Positions 22,240 through 34,008 of a stretch of 64,000 nucleotides of DNA are shown here, piece by piece. Location of the stretch: NCBI RefSeq assembly GCF_000340215.1, contig NW_006921546.1, positions 62,001-126,000 on the forward strand, given 5' to 3'. The notes beneath the pieces are model-generated. The model was not told the DNA's origin, made no database searches, and saw only the letters and a list, made by a program, of their open reading frames with translations. Each line of letters begins with the position of its first letter. Within the stretch, counting starts at the first letter, position 1. A program made the position numbers and the translations under genes. Source of the stretch: Pseudocercospora fijiensis CIRAD86 (taxonomy: Eukaryota; Ascomycota; Dothideomycetes; Mycosphaerellales; Mycosphaerellaceae).

Positions 22240-23660
22240 AAGTTATTATATCTTAGAATTTACTATTACTTCTAAAGCCGGCTAGCGGCTATAACCGATA
22301 CTAAGGCTATAGTTCGTACTTATATTACTCGAAGAGAAGACCCTTTCGATTATTATCGAGAAGTCTATATAATTAGGTAAGCTTCTCGATCCTTAGCGAA
22401 TTCTATTCTCCTTATATAATACCCGTACGAATGTCGAAATTTCTAGTATTACTAATGCGAATTTTGCTATTAATAACGCTTTTAGCTCTTCGATACTACT
22501 ACTCTTTATCTCTATTATCGTCGTACCTATACTATTAACTAACCTCTAGAAGTCCGTTACGGTTACTTTAAGACTATCTGCTATTACCTATACGCTTTTA
22601 AACCTAGCCGCCGTAGCCTTACGTTTAATATTAAATGCGGCCGCTAAATCGTCTGCTTTAGTACTCGATCTAGCTTATGCCTCTAGTAACTCGATCTTCC
22701 GCTTCTTAAAGGAGTTAGCTTCTCGTTCTAGGTCTAGTATACTATTAAACTAACGCTTAGATTGCTTTAAATCCTTCTTAGCAAGATTAGCAAGATTATT
22801 AGAAGCTATAGTGTATTTACCGATTAAGTTCTTCTTAGTAATACTAGCCTACCGAAGGGACTTGCTAGTCGTTCGATTAAGTAAGAGACCTTTACTTATA
22901 ACTCGAGCCTACGCTTTACGATTAGGACTACTATCTTCTTTAGTAGCGGCCTCTAGATTATTATTAACTTTAGCTTGTTCGTTAGTATTAAACTTGCTCT
23001 ACGAACGACTAGCTCTAGTAGAGGCTCCGGTACTCGTAGTACGACCTGTTACTATATTGAATAAGGCCTCCTTCTCTTTGTCTATCTGCTCTTACTTAGC
23101 TATAATCTGCTTACTAGCTTCCTCGTACCCTTATCCCGCCGAGACCTATTTTCCTTACTAGTTTCTAGCCTTACTATAGGCGTAGAATACGAGAGATCGA
23201 GCTTAGAAGGAACCGGAGAGGCTAGCTCACAGCAGAATTAAGAACTCTACTAAGATTAGGTACTTTCTAGCGCTAATTAAGAAGCCGAGTAACTAAATTA
23301 AGACCTCCGCTACGAGTTTCTTAATAGACTAAATCGTTACTAAGGACTATAGTTAATAAACTAAGTAAACTACGACGATTATTAACTCGTTAGTCGACTA
23401 TTACGCTTGTTCTTATACTAAATATAAGTAAATAGAAGCGCTCGCTAGCCTATAGCTTAAGTGCGCGTACGGATCGATAAAGCGTAGATTCTCGAGCGGA
23501 CTCGAGTACGGAAATAAACTAGATCTCGGCAGCTATAGCGGTAACGACTACGGTATAAACGGCGGTATAATCGGATAGTAATACTGCTAGTTTACTAGTA
23601 CTAGAGTCCCTAGAAATAGTATATAAAAGGCAGGCGGCGAATACAGCTATTACGATTACT
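22240..23660 (-). pseudogene. Coiled-coil protein relic convergent with the Harbinger-like gene
   Basis: The minus-strand frame runs about 470 codons with RIP-type stops. The N-terminal part (23660-23200) is Pro- and Leu-rich with hydrophobic helices (IIVVVYLVYQLQSL, LILVEFLILL). The C-terminal half (23150-22400) is a charged coiled coil: IIAKQEQIDKEKEALFNIVT, FNSILDLEREANSFKKRKIE, FNIKRKATAARFKSVQ. No catalytic motif is seen. Harbinger-type elements often carry a second, non-transposase gene, so its position supports that role, but similarity to a Myb-like protein is not visible. Confidence 0.5.
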
Positions 23661-25179
23661 ATTAAGACTACTATTAAGACTACTAGAAAGCCGGAGGTTA
23701 ACTACTTCGTACTAGGCTTCCGTACGTACTATATAGTAGATCCGGAGAGCTCTATAACCCTTTACTTAGATTATAGAAGGTATATAAGTACCCTAGTACA
23801 TAATTGCGGTCTATCTTAGTAGTTTTCTCTATAGTTATATATAATTAAACTAGATACGCGACTAGAAGAGGCGTAGTAAGAGACCCTCGGCTCCGCCTAG
23901 AAGCAAGAATAGTGCGATTAAACTTTTTAACTTCTAACTATATTTACTTCTAGCTAGTCTATTGCCTAATCTCTCGAGACGGACCTATATATAGTCGTAT
24001 CTACGGCGTAAGGAAGGGTATAGGTTCTAACTCTAATCGTTACCTCGAAGAGATTAGGCGTAGTAGGGGGCTAGAAGCTAGTTGTTTCTTTACTAACCTA
24101 ATCTATTAATACGGTCTATTAACCTTCCGTTACTAAAACGCTAGATTATATTAAATAACCCTTAGATAGTCTATATATATCCTATATAGCTACTACTATT
24201 TTTATCTTTATATAGATACTATAAGTCCTTATAGTAAGGAAGCTAAAGAACCTAGGTCTTAGCGCTATTGCTTAATTAGGCCTAGCGCCTTACTAATCGG
24301 GAATGTACCCCGAATCTAATACGAATCTAACGTATTCGGAATCGGATACGATAGATACTCGCTAGTACGAGCTTAGCTTAGTTAGTAATAACTAGGTATT
24401 ATAAAATACTATTTAAGGTATTTAGGAGATACTCTAAGTATATACCTTATTTCCTAACTAGGTATAGTACCGATAGCAGCCTTCGATTCCGGTATTCTAA
24501 TAAGGGAGCCCCTTAAAGAGTTCTACTAACGTCTAGAAGCTTCTAGGATCTATTAGCTAATATTTAAGTTACCGATTAAGGTACCTAAAGTCATTTTTAA
24601 TTAATATAAGGCCCTAGAGATCGGTAGGAACTTCGAACGTAAAGAAAAAACTTCTATAGGCTCGATAGCCTCTAGAACGACTAGTGCTCGAGATCTAGTT
24701 ACGAGGTAAAAACTAGGGACCTAGTAGTACGCGTAAGCTATTACGCGTCTCTAGAATATTCTACAACCTTTATAGCTAATATAGAAAGGCGACAAATATC
24801 GGAACCTAGCTAGATAAGCAGTTTAACTATTATTTACTCGATTAGTACTACTATAACTTCCGATACTTCCTATAACTTCCGCTCGACTATATATTATACC
24901 CTCGAAGAACTTGCAAGCCTAGCTTGCTTATAATGCCTCGGAAACGACTCGAAGGATAAGATAATAGATATCTATAGATATCTATAGCTATCTATACCCG
25001 CGACAGTTCTCGATAATAAGTAGTCCTATCGACCTATACAAAAAAGAGGGATAGAATAGAAGGTTATTTAGGAGCTTCGTACTTTTTTTAGTAAATATAT
25101 TAACGTTTATACCGAACGGAACGACCGAAGCGAGCCGCACCGATAAAGACCCTAAGGATCTTACTTAGTATATATATAG
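23661..25179. other. Mostly non-coding, one short open patch
   Basis: On the plus strand at about 24478-24870 a frame with RIP-type stops reads IAAFDSGILIREPLKEFYQ and VPKVIFNQYKALEIGRNFER. It is too short and isolated to name. The rest shows no motif. Confidence 0.3.
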
Positions 25180-25394
25180 GGGAATATATACTACGGATAC
25201 GATTATCGAGATATTATAACTAGACAATACTACCTATAGAGAACGTATCTATAGGAAGCTTAATCGAACCTAGGATATTATCTATAGATACGAGAAATCT
25301 TAGTTGTCTATAGGTTATCGAAGATAATACTAGTATAGAGAAACTATCTATACTAGTATATATCTATCTCGATATATATTATCTAAATATATAG
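25180..25394. repeat. Left half of a second LTR-like copy, split by LINE copy 1
   Basis: Aligns with the sequence at 19180-19320. The match resumes at 30301-30395 on the far side of the LINE. The last 15 bp (25380-25394, tatctaaatatatag) are the LINE target-site duplication. Confidence 0.6.
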
Positions 25395-28300
25395 ATAGAT
25401 AGATAGATATTTCATTTGCCTGTTATAGTGCCTTTCGGCCTATATAGGTCTGTTTCTATGTATTGTTTTAGGTAGGAAACTAACTTAGTTAGTAAAAACC
25501 TCCCTCCTGTCCTATTTATAAGTGTTAATCTTCCTCGTTTCCTTATTTTCCTTCCTCTAAGGTATACTAGTGTTATAGTTGTTACCCTCTGACTACCTTG
25601 CCTACTGCCCTGCCCTTCTTTCCCCCTCTTCTTCCCTCCTTCTTATCTACTCCTTAGTTTCCCTTACTAGTACGAATTGTTATATAAATCCCTATTTAAT
25701 AATCCACTTTACTATCCTCTTTAGGTCTTCTTTATTCTAGATTAGCTTGTCGTATTCCCTTTCTATTGCTTTGAGTCTCTAATTACTTCTGCCTTCTAAC
25801 TATTAAGGGCAGACTAGTAGTATATACTTAGGGTTCTAAGATTGGTAGCTATATTAGTACGCCCTACTTTCAATTCCTAGGACGTTTCTTCTAAATAGGT
25901 AAGATCTAAGTCTAATATGCTTAGATCTGATTTAGATAGCTAGGCTTGCCTCGGCCCTGTTTAGGTCCTTATAGAGCTAGTAGTTGTATTAACTAAATTT
26001 GATTAGTGCCTTTAGGATTCCTAGTCTAACTTGTGTTTTGTTCTATTCCTGCTCCTATAGGTATCTAGTAATTGATTCTGCTAGGCTTTGTTTCTCTCCC
26101 TTTAGCTTGTTTTCCTTTAGCCTTATATTTAGACCCTAAAGCTCTTTCTCTAGTATTTCTCTTATTAAGACTCTATATTGCTCTAGGTCTTTAACTTTCT
26201 AGGGAGTTATTTATAGTCTGTCTCGCCTCCTAGTCCTAATATACTAGGCTTTTATCTTATCTAGTGCCTTTTAGATAGTCTGTTAGGCTAGGTATTCTAT
26301 TGTCTTTACTGTATATTGGTATCTTAGTCCCTTGAAGTATTGTTTGACTAGTAGGATCCCTAATTCCATTTCTACTACCCTTATTAGTATAGTTTTGTAT
26401 GCTCCTAGGATTTTCTTTAGGCTTTAGGTTTAGGACCTGCTAACTAGTTGCTTAATCCTCTTTAGTGTTTTCTCCTAGGCTGTCTATATCTATGCTCTAT
26501 ATAGTATTGCTAGTTTAACAATTGCTTTATATATAACTTTAGCTTTCTCGAATGTAGCCCCCTATATAGAGGCTATAAGCCTATTAATAGATTGTATATT
26601 AGTATCTGCCCTCTGCTTTACCTTCTTTACTTATAGTCCCTAATTTAGTTTTAGATCTAGCTAGATCCCTAGTACCCTAAGCTCTGCTAATAGTTAGGTT
26701 TTAAAGCCTTAGATAGTAATTAATTGCTTTATATTATAGGTTGATTTAGCCTTACTAAAGTAGATAAGCTAGTACTTTTCTAGGGCGAATTTTGCTCTAT
26801 ATCTCCTTACCTATTTTTTATACTCCTAGTGCTTCTCTTCTAGGATCTTGTAGTTAGTTTCTATTATCTTAGACTAGGCTAGGATGTTTGTGTTATCTAT
26901 AAACCCTAATGCTAATATGTTTTTTGATTCTAGGAGTAGGAGTAGGTCTGCTATAAAGATAAGGAAGAGGATTAGGGAGAGTGTTAATCCTTAGGGGATT
27001 CCCTTTTCGGTTAGTATTAGGTCTAATTTGAATTTGCCTAGAATAAGCTGTATTAACCTTTCCTATAGGAAGGACTAGATAAATTAGACTATCTAGTTTA
27101 GTATAGCTTTCTGTTTAAGTATATATAGGAGCCTTTTATAGGAGATATTATTAAAGGCTCCTAAGATATTAAGGGAGAGGAGGGTTGCTACCTAGTTTTA
27201 ACTATAGTACTAGATATACTTAATCTGCTCTGTAATTAGTTCTATAGCTATTAGTGTTAACCTCTTCTTCCTTCCTCCTATCTAGCCTTCGGGAAGGATG
27301 TTCCTTTCCTCGGTAAAGGTTATTAGCCTTTTAGCGACAATTTTTTCTAGCATCTTGCCTATTATATTAAGTAGGGCTATTAGTCTGTAGGCCTTAAGCT
27401 ATATATAGTCTTCCTTCTAGGGCTTCCTTAGTACTACTATTAAGGACTTCCTAAATAGTCTTAGGTAGTGTCCTAGTGCTAGGCTTTATAAGAAGATATT
27501 AGCTAGTACTAGGGCTAGCCCCTTCCTATATACTTTTAGGAGTTTGTTATAGATCTTGTCTTCTCCTAGTACCTTATTGCCTAGAATTTTCTTTAGGATC
27601 CTTTTAATAGTTTCGGGTTTAACCTAGGTATCTCTTAGTATACCTAGCCGTAGAGTCTCTTATTCTTTCTCCTTTATATCTAATAGGTCTACTTGTACTT
27701 TTCTATAGAAGAAGTGTTAGCCTAGGGCTCTTGCTTTCCCTTCTATTATAGTCTACATTTGTCCTTATTAGTCTATAATGTCCGGGAATTGTAGTAGTAT
27801 ATCCTTATCCTATTTAGGTCTCCTTACCTATTTAGCTATCCTCTATATCTCCTCTAGTTTCTTTGTAATTATTCCTATTATAGATCTCTATTCTTATATC
27901 TTGTCTTTCTTAATCTAGATCTTCTTTTCCTAGTAAGCTTTGTTATAGTTGTCCTATACTTCCTAGGTATAGGTTTGTATCTACTGCCTCCTAGCCTTCC
28001 TTACTACTTTAACCTTCCTTATATACTCGCTAGTCTAGTATAGTTACTAGTATAGTAAATGTTTCTTTGCTAGGGTATACTTCCTAGCTACCTATTTTAG
28101 GATTCCTATTAGTTCTTCTACTGCCTTATTAATGTCCTTTAGCCTTAGTAGGTACTTTATTAAGAGTTCCTCTAGTTTTAGGTCCCTTTCTAGTTCCTCT
28201 CTAATCCTACCCTATTAGGTACCTTTCTAGTTAAGCTTCTCCTTTAGTTCCCTTTCCTAATTGGCCTAGACATTTAGCTTAATCTATACCGGGAAGTAGT

Positions 28301-30285
28301 CTAATAATTCTTCTAGTTCCTAGTTAACCCTATATCTTGTAATCCTGTTCCTAATCTAATATAATATAAAGTATAGGTCTAGTATACTACTGCTTCCTCT
28401 TGCCTCCTAAGTAATTAGTCCCTTTAGGGTAACAATTTCTATTCCTTCCTTCTCTAATATATTAATTAGTCTTCCTACTAGGAAGTAGTAAGCTAGGGTA
28501 AAGTCTAAGCCCTAGAGGGGGTAGTAGAGGTTGAAATCCCTAAGTAGGATTTAGTAGGTGTTCCCCTAGATTACTCTAGGTAGCCTTTCTAGGGTTTTTA
28601 GTTAGGTACTACTTCTTAAGTCTAGTAGTAGGTTGTATATACAGTAGACTTAGAGTGTACCTTAGGATGTCTCTACTTAAACTAATATTAGGTCCCTATC
28701 CTCCTATAGTATAGCCTACTAGGTTTCTATATCTATCTCCTTGCTAATATAGATGTATATCCTTAGGGCTCCCTAGTTATAGATAATTGGGTAGTATCTT
28801 AGGTCTTTAACTATTGCTAGTCTCTTTGTATATAGGTTGAGCTAGGGCTCTTAGATTATAATAATGTAATGTTCTTTTAGGTTTAGTGCTTAAAGGAAGC
28901 TCCTCTGTACCTTGTCTTTACTCTTATTAATATTGTACTATATAATGTTTAGTGATGTTACAATGTTTATTAGGTTTTATCTATATTATTTCCCTATAAG
29001 TTTTCCTTTAGTCTTCCCTTACTTTAGACTAGTATTTAACTAAGCTTTGTCTGCCCTACTTCCTTCCCTATAATATCGAGGTATCTTAGTCTCCCTAGAT
29101 ACTAGTAACTCTCTTATGCTAGTGAGGCCCTAAATGTGAACCTATTATCTTGTCTAGACCTCTTTTGTAGTACTTAGCTAGGTTACTTCTGTACCTAGCT
29201 GCCCTAGTTTATTATATATCTTTTTAGTGTATTAATTCTAGCTTCCTTTGCCTTCCTTGCTGCCTATATTCTTACTAGGCATTCCTTCGCCTAAGAGGGG
29301 TATCTTTTAGTATAGTATATATATCTTGCTTCTCCCTTATATACTTTGCATTCTTTAACCTAGTAATCCCCTATATAATAGGAGTAGGTATTGGTTATCT
29401 TTATGCACTTAGCTACTAAGTGTCTATAGTGTTAATATTTAGAGCATTGTATTATCCTATAGTTGCTTCTATATATCTCTATTTCTAATCTTTTAAAGTC
29501 CTAGAACAACCCCTAGTCTAGTACTATATTAGCTTGCTCTATACTCCCTACCTAGATAATTAGGGAAGACTGCTTCTTAGTCTCTTCGATTTTCCTTTTA
29601 ATCTATACTACCTTTGTAATCTTTAGGCCTAGGTAGGTAGCTTAGTTTTGTCTCTATAGACTCTTAATGTCCTATTCTTCTTTAAAGCTTCTTATTATAC
29701 TATAGGCTATAATTATAAATTGCTATTAGGAGACCTTTGCTATTTTCCCTATCTTAGTTATCTATTCTTTTTGTGTTTCTAGCTTCTTTTTGTCCTACTC
29801 TTGTACTATAAACAGCTTAATTACCCCTTTACCTTCGTTCCTAGCCCTAATTACCTCTTTAACTATAATTCTTTCTATAATCTCTTTCCCTATAAGTCCT
29901 TGGATTTCCTTTTGCTCCTATAGGTCCGTAATATAGACTCTAACTACTGTCCTCGGGGGTTTTAGCGCCTCCTAACTAGCTACTGCTACCTAGGTGCGGT
30001 AGTTTAGGCTTATCTCCTATTGTTTCTTCGTAATCTTTACTGCGACTGTATTAGCTACCTTTATAATTACGTAGCTTGCCTAGCTATAGATTGCTTTTAG
30101 TCCTCTAAGGAGTTCTAAGATTATTATCCTATATGCCCTCTTAGGGGTTCTTCTATCTTCTGCCTTTAGTACCTCCTCTGCCCTAATATATAGTGCTTTC
30201 TATTCGTCCTCCCTTCCTTCTTAACTGTCTTCCCTTCGTCTCTAATTGTTCGCTACTATTTTGTATCAACCTTTCGAACTATATC
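25395..30285 (-). mobile_element. Tad-type LINE, copy 1
   Basis: A 4.89-kb non-LTR retrotransposon on the minus strand, flanked by a 15-bp target-site duplication (25380-25394 and 30286-30300). The 5' end is on the right, with ORF1 starting around 30257, where the ATG reads ATA. ORF1 is charged, with a gag/zinc-knuckle-type region. ORF2 holds an endonuclease and a reverse transcriptase. The RT box at about 26905-26880 reads LALGFIDNTNILA, the FxDD site mutated to FxDN. Further RT-type text reads RAKFALEKYQLIYFSKAKS. The 3' end carries tetranucleotide tail units (tatc)n and no poly(A). TpG and CpA are clearly more frequent than in surrounding DNA. Confidence 0.9.
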
Positions 30286-30300
30286 TATCTAAATATATAG

Positions 30301-30395
30301 TTGTCCTATTAGAAGACAAAGAGTATCTATAATTTCTCTTTAGTAAGATATCTATAGGTAAAATTCCTTACTATAAGACAATGTTATCTATATAC
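30301..30395. repeat. Right half of the split LTR-like copy
   Basis: Contains tattagaagacaaagagtat, matching tattagaagataaagagtat near 19345. Read together with 25180-25394 it gives the site before LINE insertion. Confidence 0.6.
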
Positions 30396-30779
30396 TATTA
30401 AAAGTATTCGACGACCTATATCCTAAGATAGAAACGATAGCACTACAAGAAGGCCTCTAGGCATCTTAGTATCCTAGAGTCTATATAGATAGACTCGCGA
30501 AGATCTAGGACACTACTAAGAGGTATAAAGGAGGTAGAAGTCCCGAGCTTCTATTAACTAGCTCCTCTAGCCTAAGAGAGTCCTAACCTACCCTAAGAGG
30601 GAGCTAGGCTATAGCGGGCATTTAATTAGAAAAAGAGAACTACTAAATATAAGAGAATACAAAATATTTAATCTAAGAAATAAAGGCAGCTACCTCTTAC
30701 CCTAAGGGCCTAGCTAATAAATAGGTAGCCCTCCTCCCCTTCCTCCTCTAGAGATATATAACTACGATCCTCTACTACT

Positions 30780-33700
30780 AATAGAACGCGACAATAGTAT
30801 AGTTAATTAAAGACCTAAGCGACTACCTACGAAAATAGAAACCTTCCTATAGCGGCTAGCAGCTAATATCTTAGGCATAGCTTGCCCTTTAGGCTAGATA
30901 CCCCCCTCCCTAGGCTAGATCCCTCCTATAGGAGGTATACGTAGTATATATAAAGGTAGGGGATGCCTTAAATAGAGAAAAGACCCTTAATAAAAGCAAT
31001 ATAGAACTCTTAAAGGAGATAGGAGACCCTAGAGTAATTAGGGTTAGGAAATAGCCTAGCGGAAATCTTACTATAGTTAGAATATTATAGATAGTATAAG
31101 CCTAGCTTTAGGGGAGTAGGGAATAGATATAAGAGATATTCCTAGAAGGAGATATATTTTAGGTAGCCTACTAGATAGTAGTCTATAGGTTATATATAAT
31201 AGACTATAGCCCCGATAAGAAGGTAACTATAGAAAGATTATAAGACGATAATACTAGATAGTACCCTAACCTTTAAGTAGGAAGAACCTTCTAGCTTAAG
31301 AGCTCTAAGGCTAGGGAAGGATAAATATACTCCTTAATAGTACTCTATATATATAGCGCTAGCTAGGTAGAAGAAATTATAAGGAAGGGACTACTAGTCT
31401 AAGGAACTATCCTCCTAGTAGGATCCTTTACCTAGTAATAAAGGATAGTATAGTACCTTTAATACTAGAGGTTTAGATATATAACTAAATACTATAATAA
31501 GAGCTAGGTATACGGAAAATACGTAGAGGAAAATAGAATAGACAAATACGCTAGTAGTAAATATATATACTAACTATAAAGATAGCTACTATACCTAACC
31601 TAGGATATATAGCGTAAAGCTAGCCGCCTAGGCAAACGTAAGAGAATTTAGGGACGTAATAGTATAGAAGTTTAGAGGGATATTAAGGAGCTATAGAGAC
31701 TAGACGCTAGTATAGAGTAGGAAGAGGTAAGCTAAATCCCTAGGAGAGCGGAGGAGAGAGACCTAGTAGGATACCTAAGAGAGAAGATCCCCGGGAAGAC
31801 TAATAGGTACTATAAGTATAAGGAATTAGGGAGATACCTAGACTAATAAACTTAGCTTCCTCCCCTTATAGCTAAGCTAATAGAGGGCAATAGAGAGGGA
31901 AGATATATAAATAGTAGACCCCTAACTATCCTCTAATCTTAACTAGACTCTATATTATCTAGTATAATACAAACTATAACGTAAACAAGGTATAGAGAGC
32001 CTTCCTCTAATAAATAGACCTAAAGGAGGACTATATTCTAGTAGTTTAGGAGCCCTAGATTAATATAGCTATAGGAAATATAGTTAAATGCCTAGGCTTC
32101 TCTCTTATTATCCCTTAAGGCTAATAACCTAGGGTAGTACTCTATGTCTCTACGGAAATAAAGGAGGCTTTATAGGAGGTAAACTTATAATATAAAGACC
32201 TACTATTAGTAGGTATATAGATAGGAAGGGATAGAATTATTATCTATAACTACTACTACCTATTAGCCCTAGAGAGTAGTAGGGAGGTAGGATTACTACT
32301 ACCTATAGAGTAGGCTATCCGAAAGTACTAAGGTAATAGCTAAGTCCTAGTAGGCAACTTTAACCTTTACTACCTAATATAGGGAGGCAACCTAGACTAG
32401 AGCTAGTACTACTAGGTAGATAGCTTTATTAGAACTATAAGAGAGAATAGCTTACTTCTTACTATAGTAGTAGGGATAGTAATAAAGGAGAACTAGAGGA
32501 GCGTAAGGACCCTTAACCTTATATTTATTACCTATAATATCTAGTAAAGACTTAGCTAATACTAAGTATATAAATATATAGAGAGACGATTAGACTATAA
32601 GCTAATCTCTATAAAGATATAGGAGCTATAGTAGGAACGGAGGGACCGAATACCGAGGCCCTAGTAGAAAAAAAGCCGACTAGGAGATAGTTAGAGGAGA
32701 CCTCTAGTAGAGGCTCCCCTCCCTACTCTAAGGGCTATTTGCTATAATAGAGTAGGTTAAGGAGGCTATAGTAGGAATATGGTTCGTAATATAGGAATAT
32801 ATTAGTAATACTATCTAACTAGTAAGGCTATCTAACTTTGTAAAGATATCCTAGACTTAGGAGTATAGTAGGATAGTTAGCTATATACGCTATCCTATAA
32901 GAGAGTAGATAAAGTATAGGATAGAAGAGAACCGTAAGGCATACCTAGTAGCTATATACGCTAAGTGCAAATAGATTTAAAAAGATACTAACCTAATATA
33001 GAGAATAGTAGTAAGGGAGGCTATAGAATAGTATTCTAAGATATAGAAGCTAGCTCGCTAGGCAAAGGAGAAGAAGGGAGAAAAGATAGGCCCTCCCTAG
33101 TTTCTACTACTCTAGTAGATAGAAGGAGGATATATATATACTAACGAAGGCAGAGTAGATATGCTAGCTAAGCATTTCTTCCCTAAACTAACGGAGGCTA
33201 ATCTATAAGATATCCTAGAGGAACTAATACTCTAAGAGAGGATCTAAATAGATATCTTAGTCTCCCTAGAGAAGATTACCTAAATCCTAAAGAAAATAGT
33301 GCCTAACTTGGCCCTAGGACTAGACTAGATTACTAATAGGTTTTATAAGGAATATAGGTAGATCTTAGCCCTATACCTAGCACTACTATTTATACTATAT
33401 ATCTAACTTAGCTACTACCTAAAGGCATTTAAGAAGTCTATTATAGTAGTTTTTAAGAAACTATAGAAACTAGACTGCTTAAAGCCTAGTATCTGTGTCT
33501 GAACTCCGTACTTGATACCTTAGCTAAAACCCTTAAGGCAATAGTAGTAGAGATAATCTTAAAGTAGGTTAAAGAGAAGGGACCCTTACCTAAATTATAA
33601 ATAGGAGCTAGGCTAAAAAGGTCTATAGTCTCGGCCCTAGAGCTAGCTATAGAAATTATAAAAAGAGCCTAGGAAATAGACAAACTATATATATTATTAA

Positions 33701-33870
33701 TACTATACCTAGATATCTTAGGAGCCTCTAATAATATATTATACTAGAGACTCCTCTAAAATATTAAATAAAAGGGAGTCCTAGACAAAATCTGCCTCTT
33801 TATATAGTCCTTCCTCTACGATAGGAGGACGACGCTCGAGTAGCAACGAAAGTTATTAAATACTAAGATA
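30780..33870 (+). mobile_element. Older LINE, plus strand, truncated in its reverse transcriptase
   Basis: ORF1 is at about 30780-31940: IKDLSDYLRKQKPSYSGQQL and IVRILQIVQAQLQG, with a decayed zinc knuckle near 31490 (KYYNKSQVYGKYVEE) and then a basic region. ORF2 begins near 31960 with an endonuclease (VVQEPQI, LVGNFNLYY) and continues into the linker and early RT (AFKKSIIVVFKKLQKLDC, LALEIIKRA-like, ILYLDILGASNNI). Coding stops near 33860 after FLYDRRTTL, before the FxDD box, so the 3' part is absent. A small anomalous segment at 33490-33520 interrupts the expected RPIALLNTL motif. It is much more heavily mutated than the two minus-strand LINEs. The 5' border (30396-30780) is unclear. Confidence 0.8.
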
Positions 33871-34008
33871 GGAGATATAAGTATTGTTGTTATTATTAGT
33901 AGTAGTAGCAGTAGTATAGAAGGCAGGCGTATAACTAAGCTTCTAAAGCTCGCGTTCTATAGTTCCTTTTACTAACTTTAAAAATTTAAAATATTACTAA
34001 CTTATATA

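Noticed and set aside
22811..23161. Open plus-strand frame of 116 codons
   Set aside because: It is the complement of the minus-strand coiled-coil relic, which has the better amino-acid pattern.
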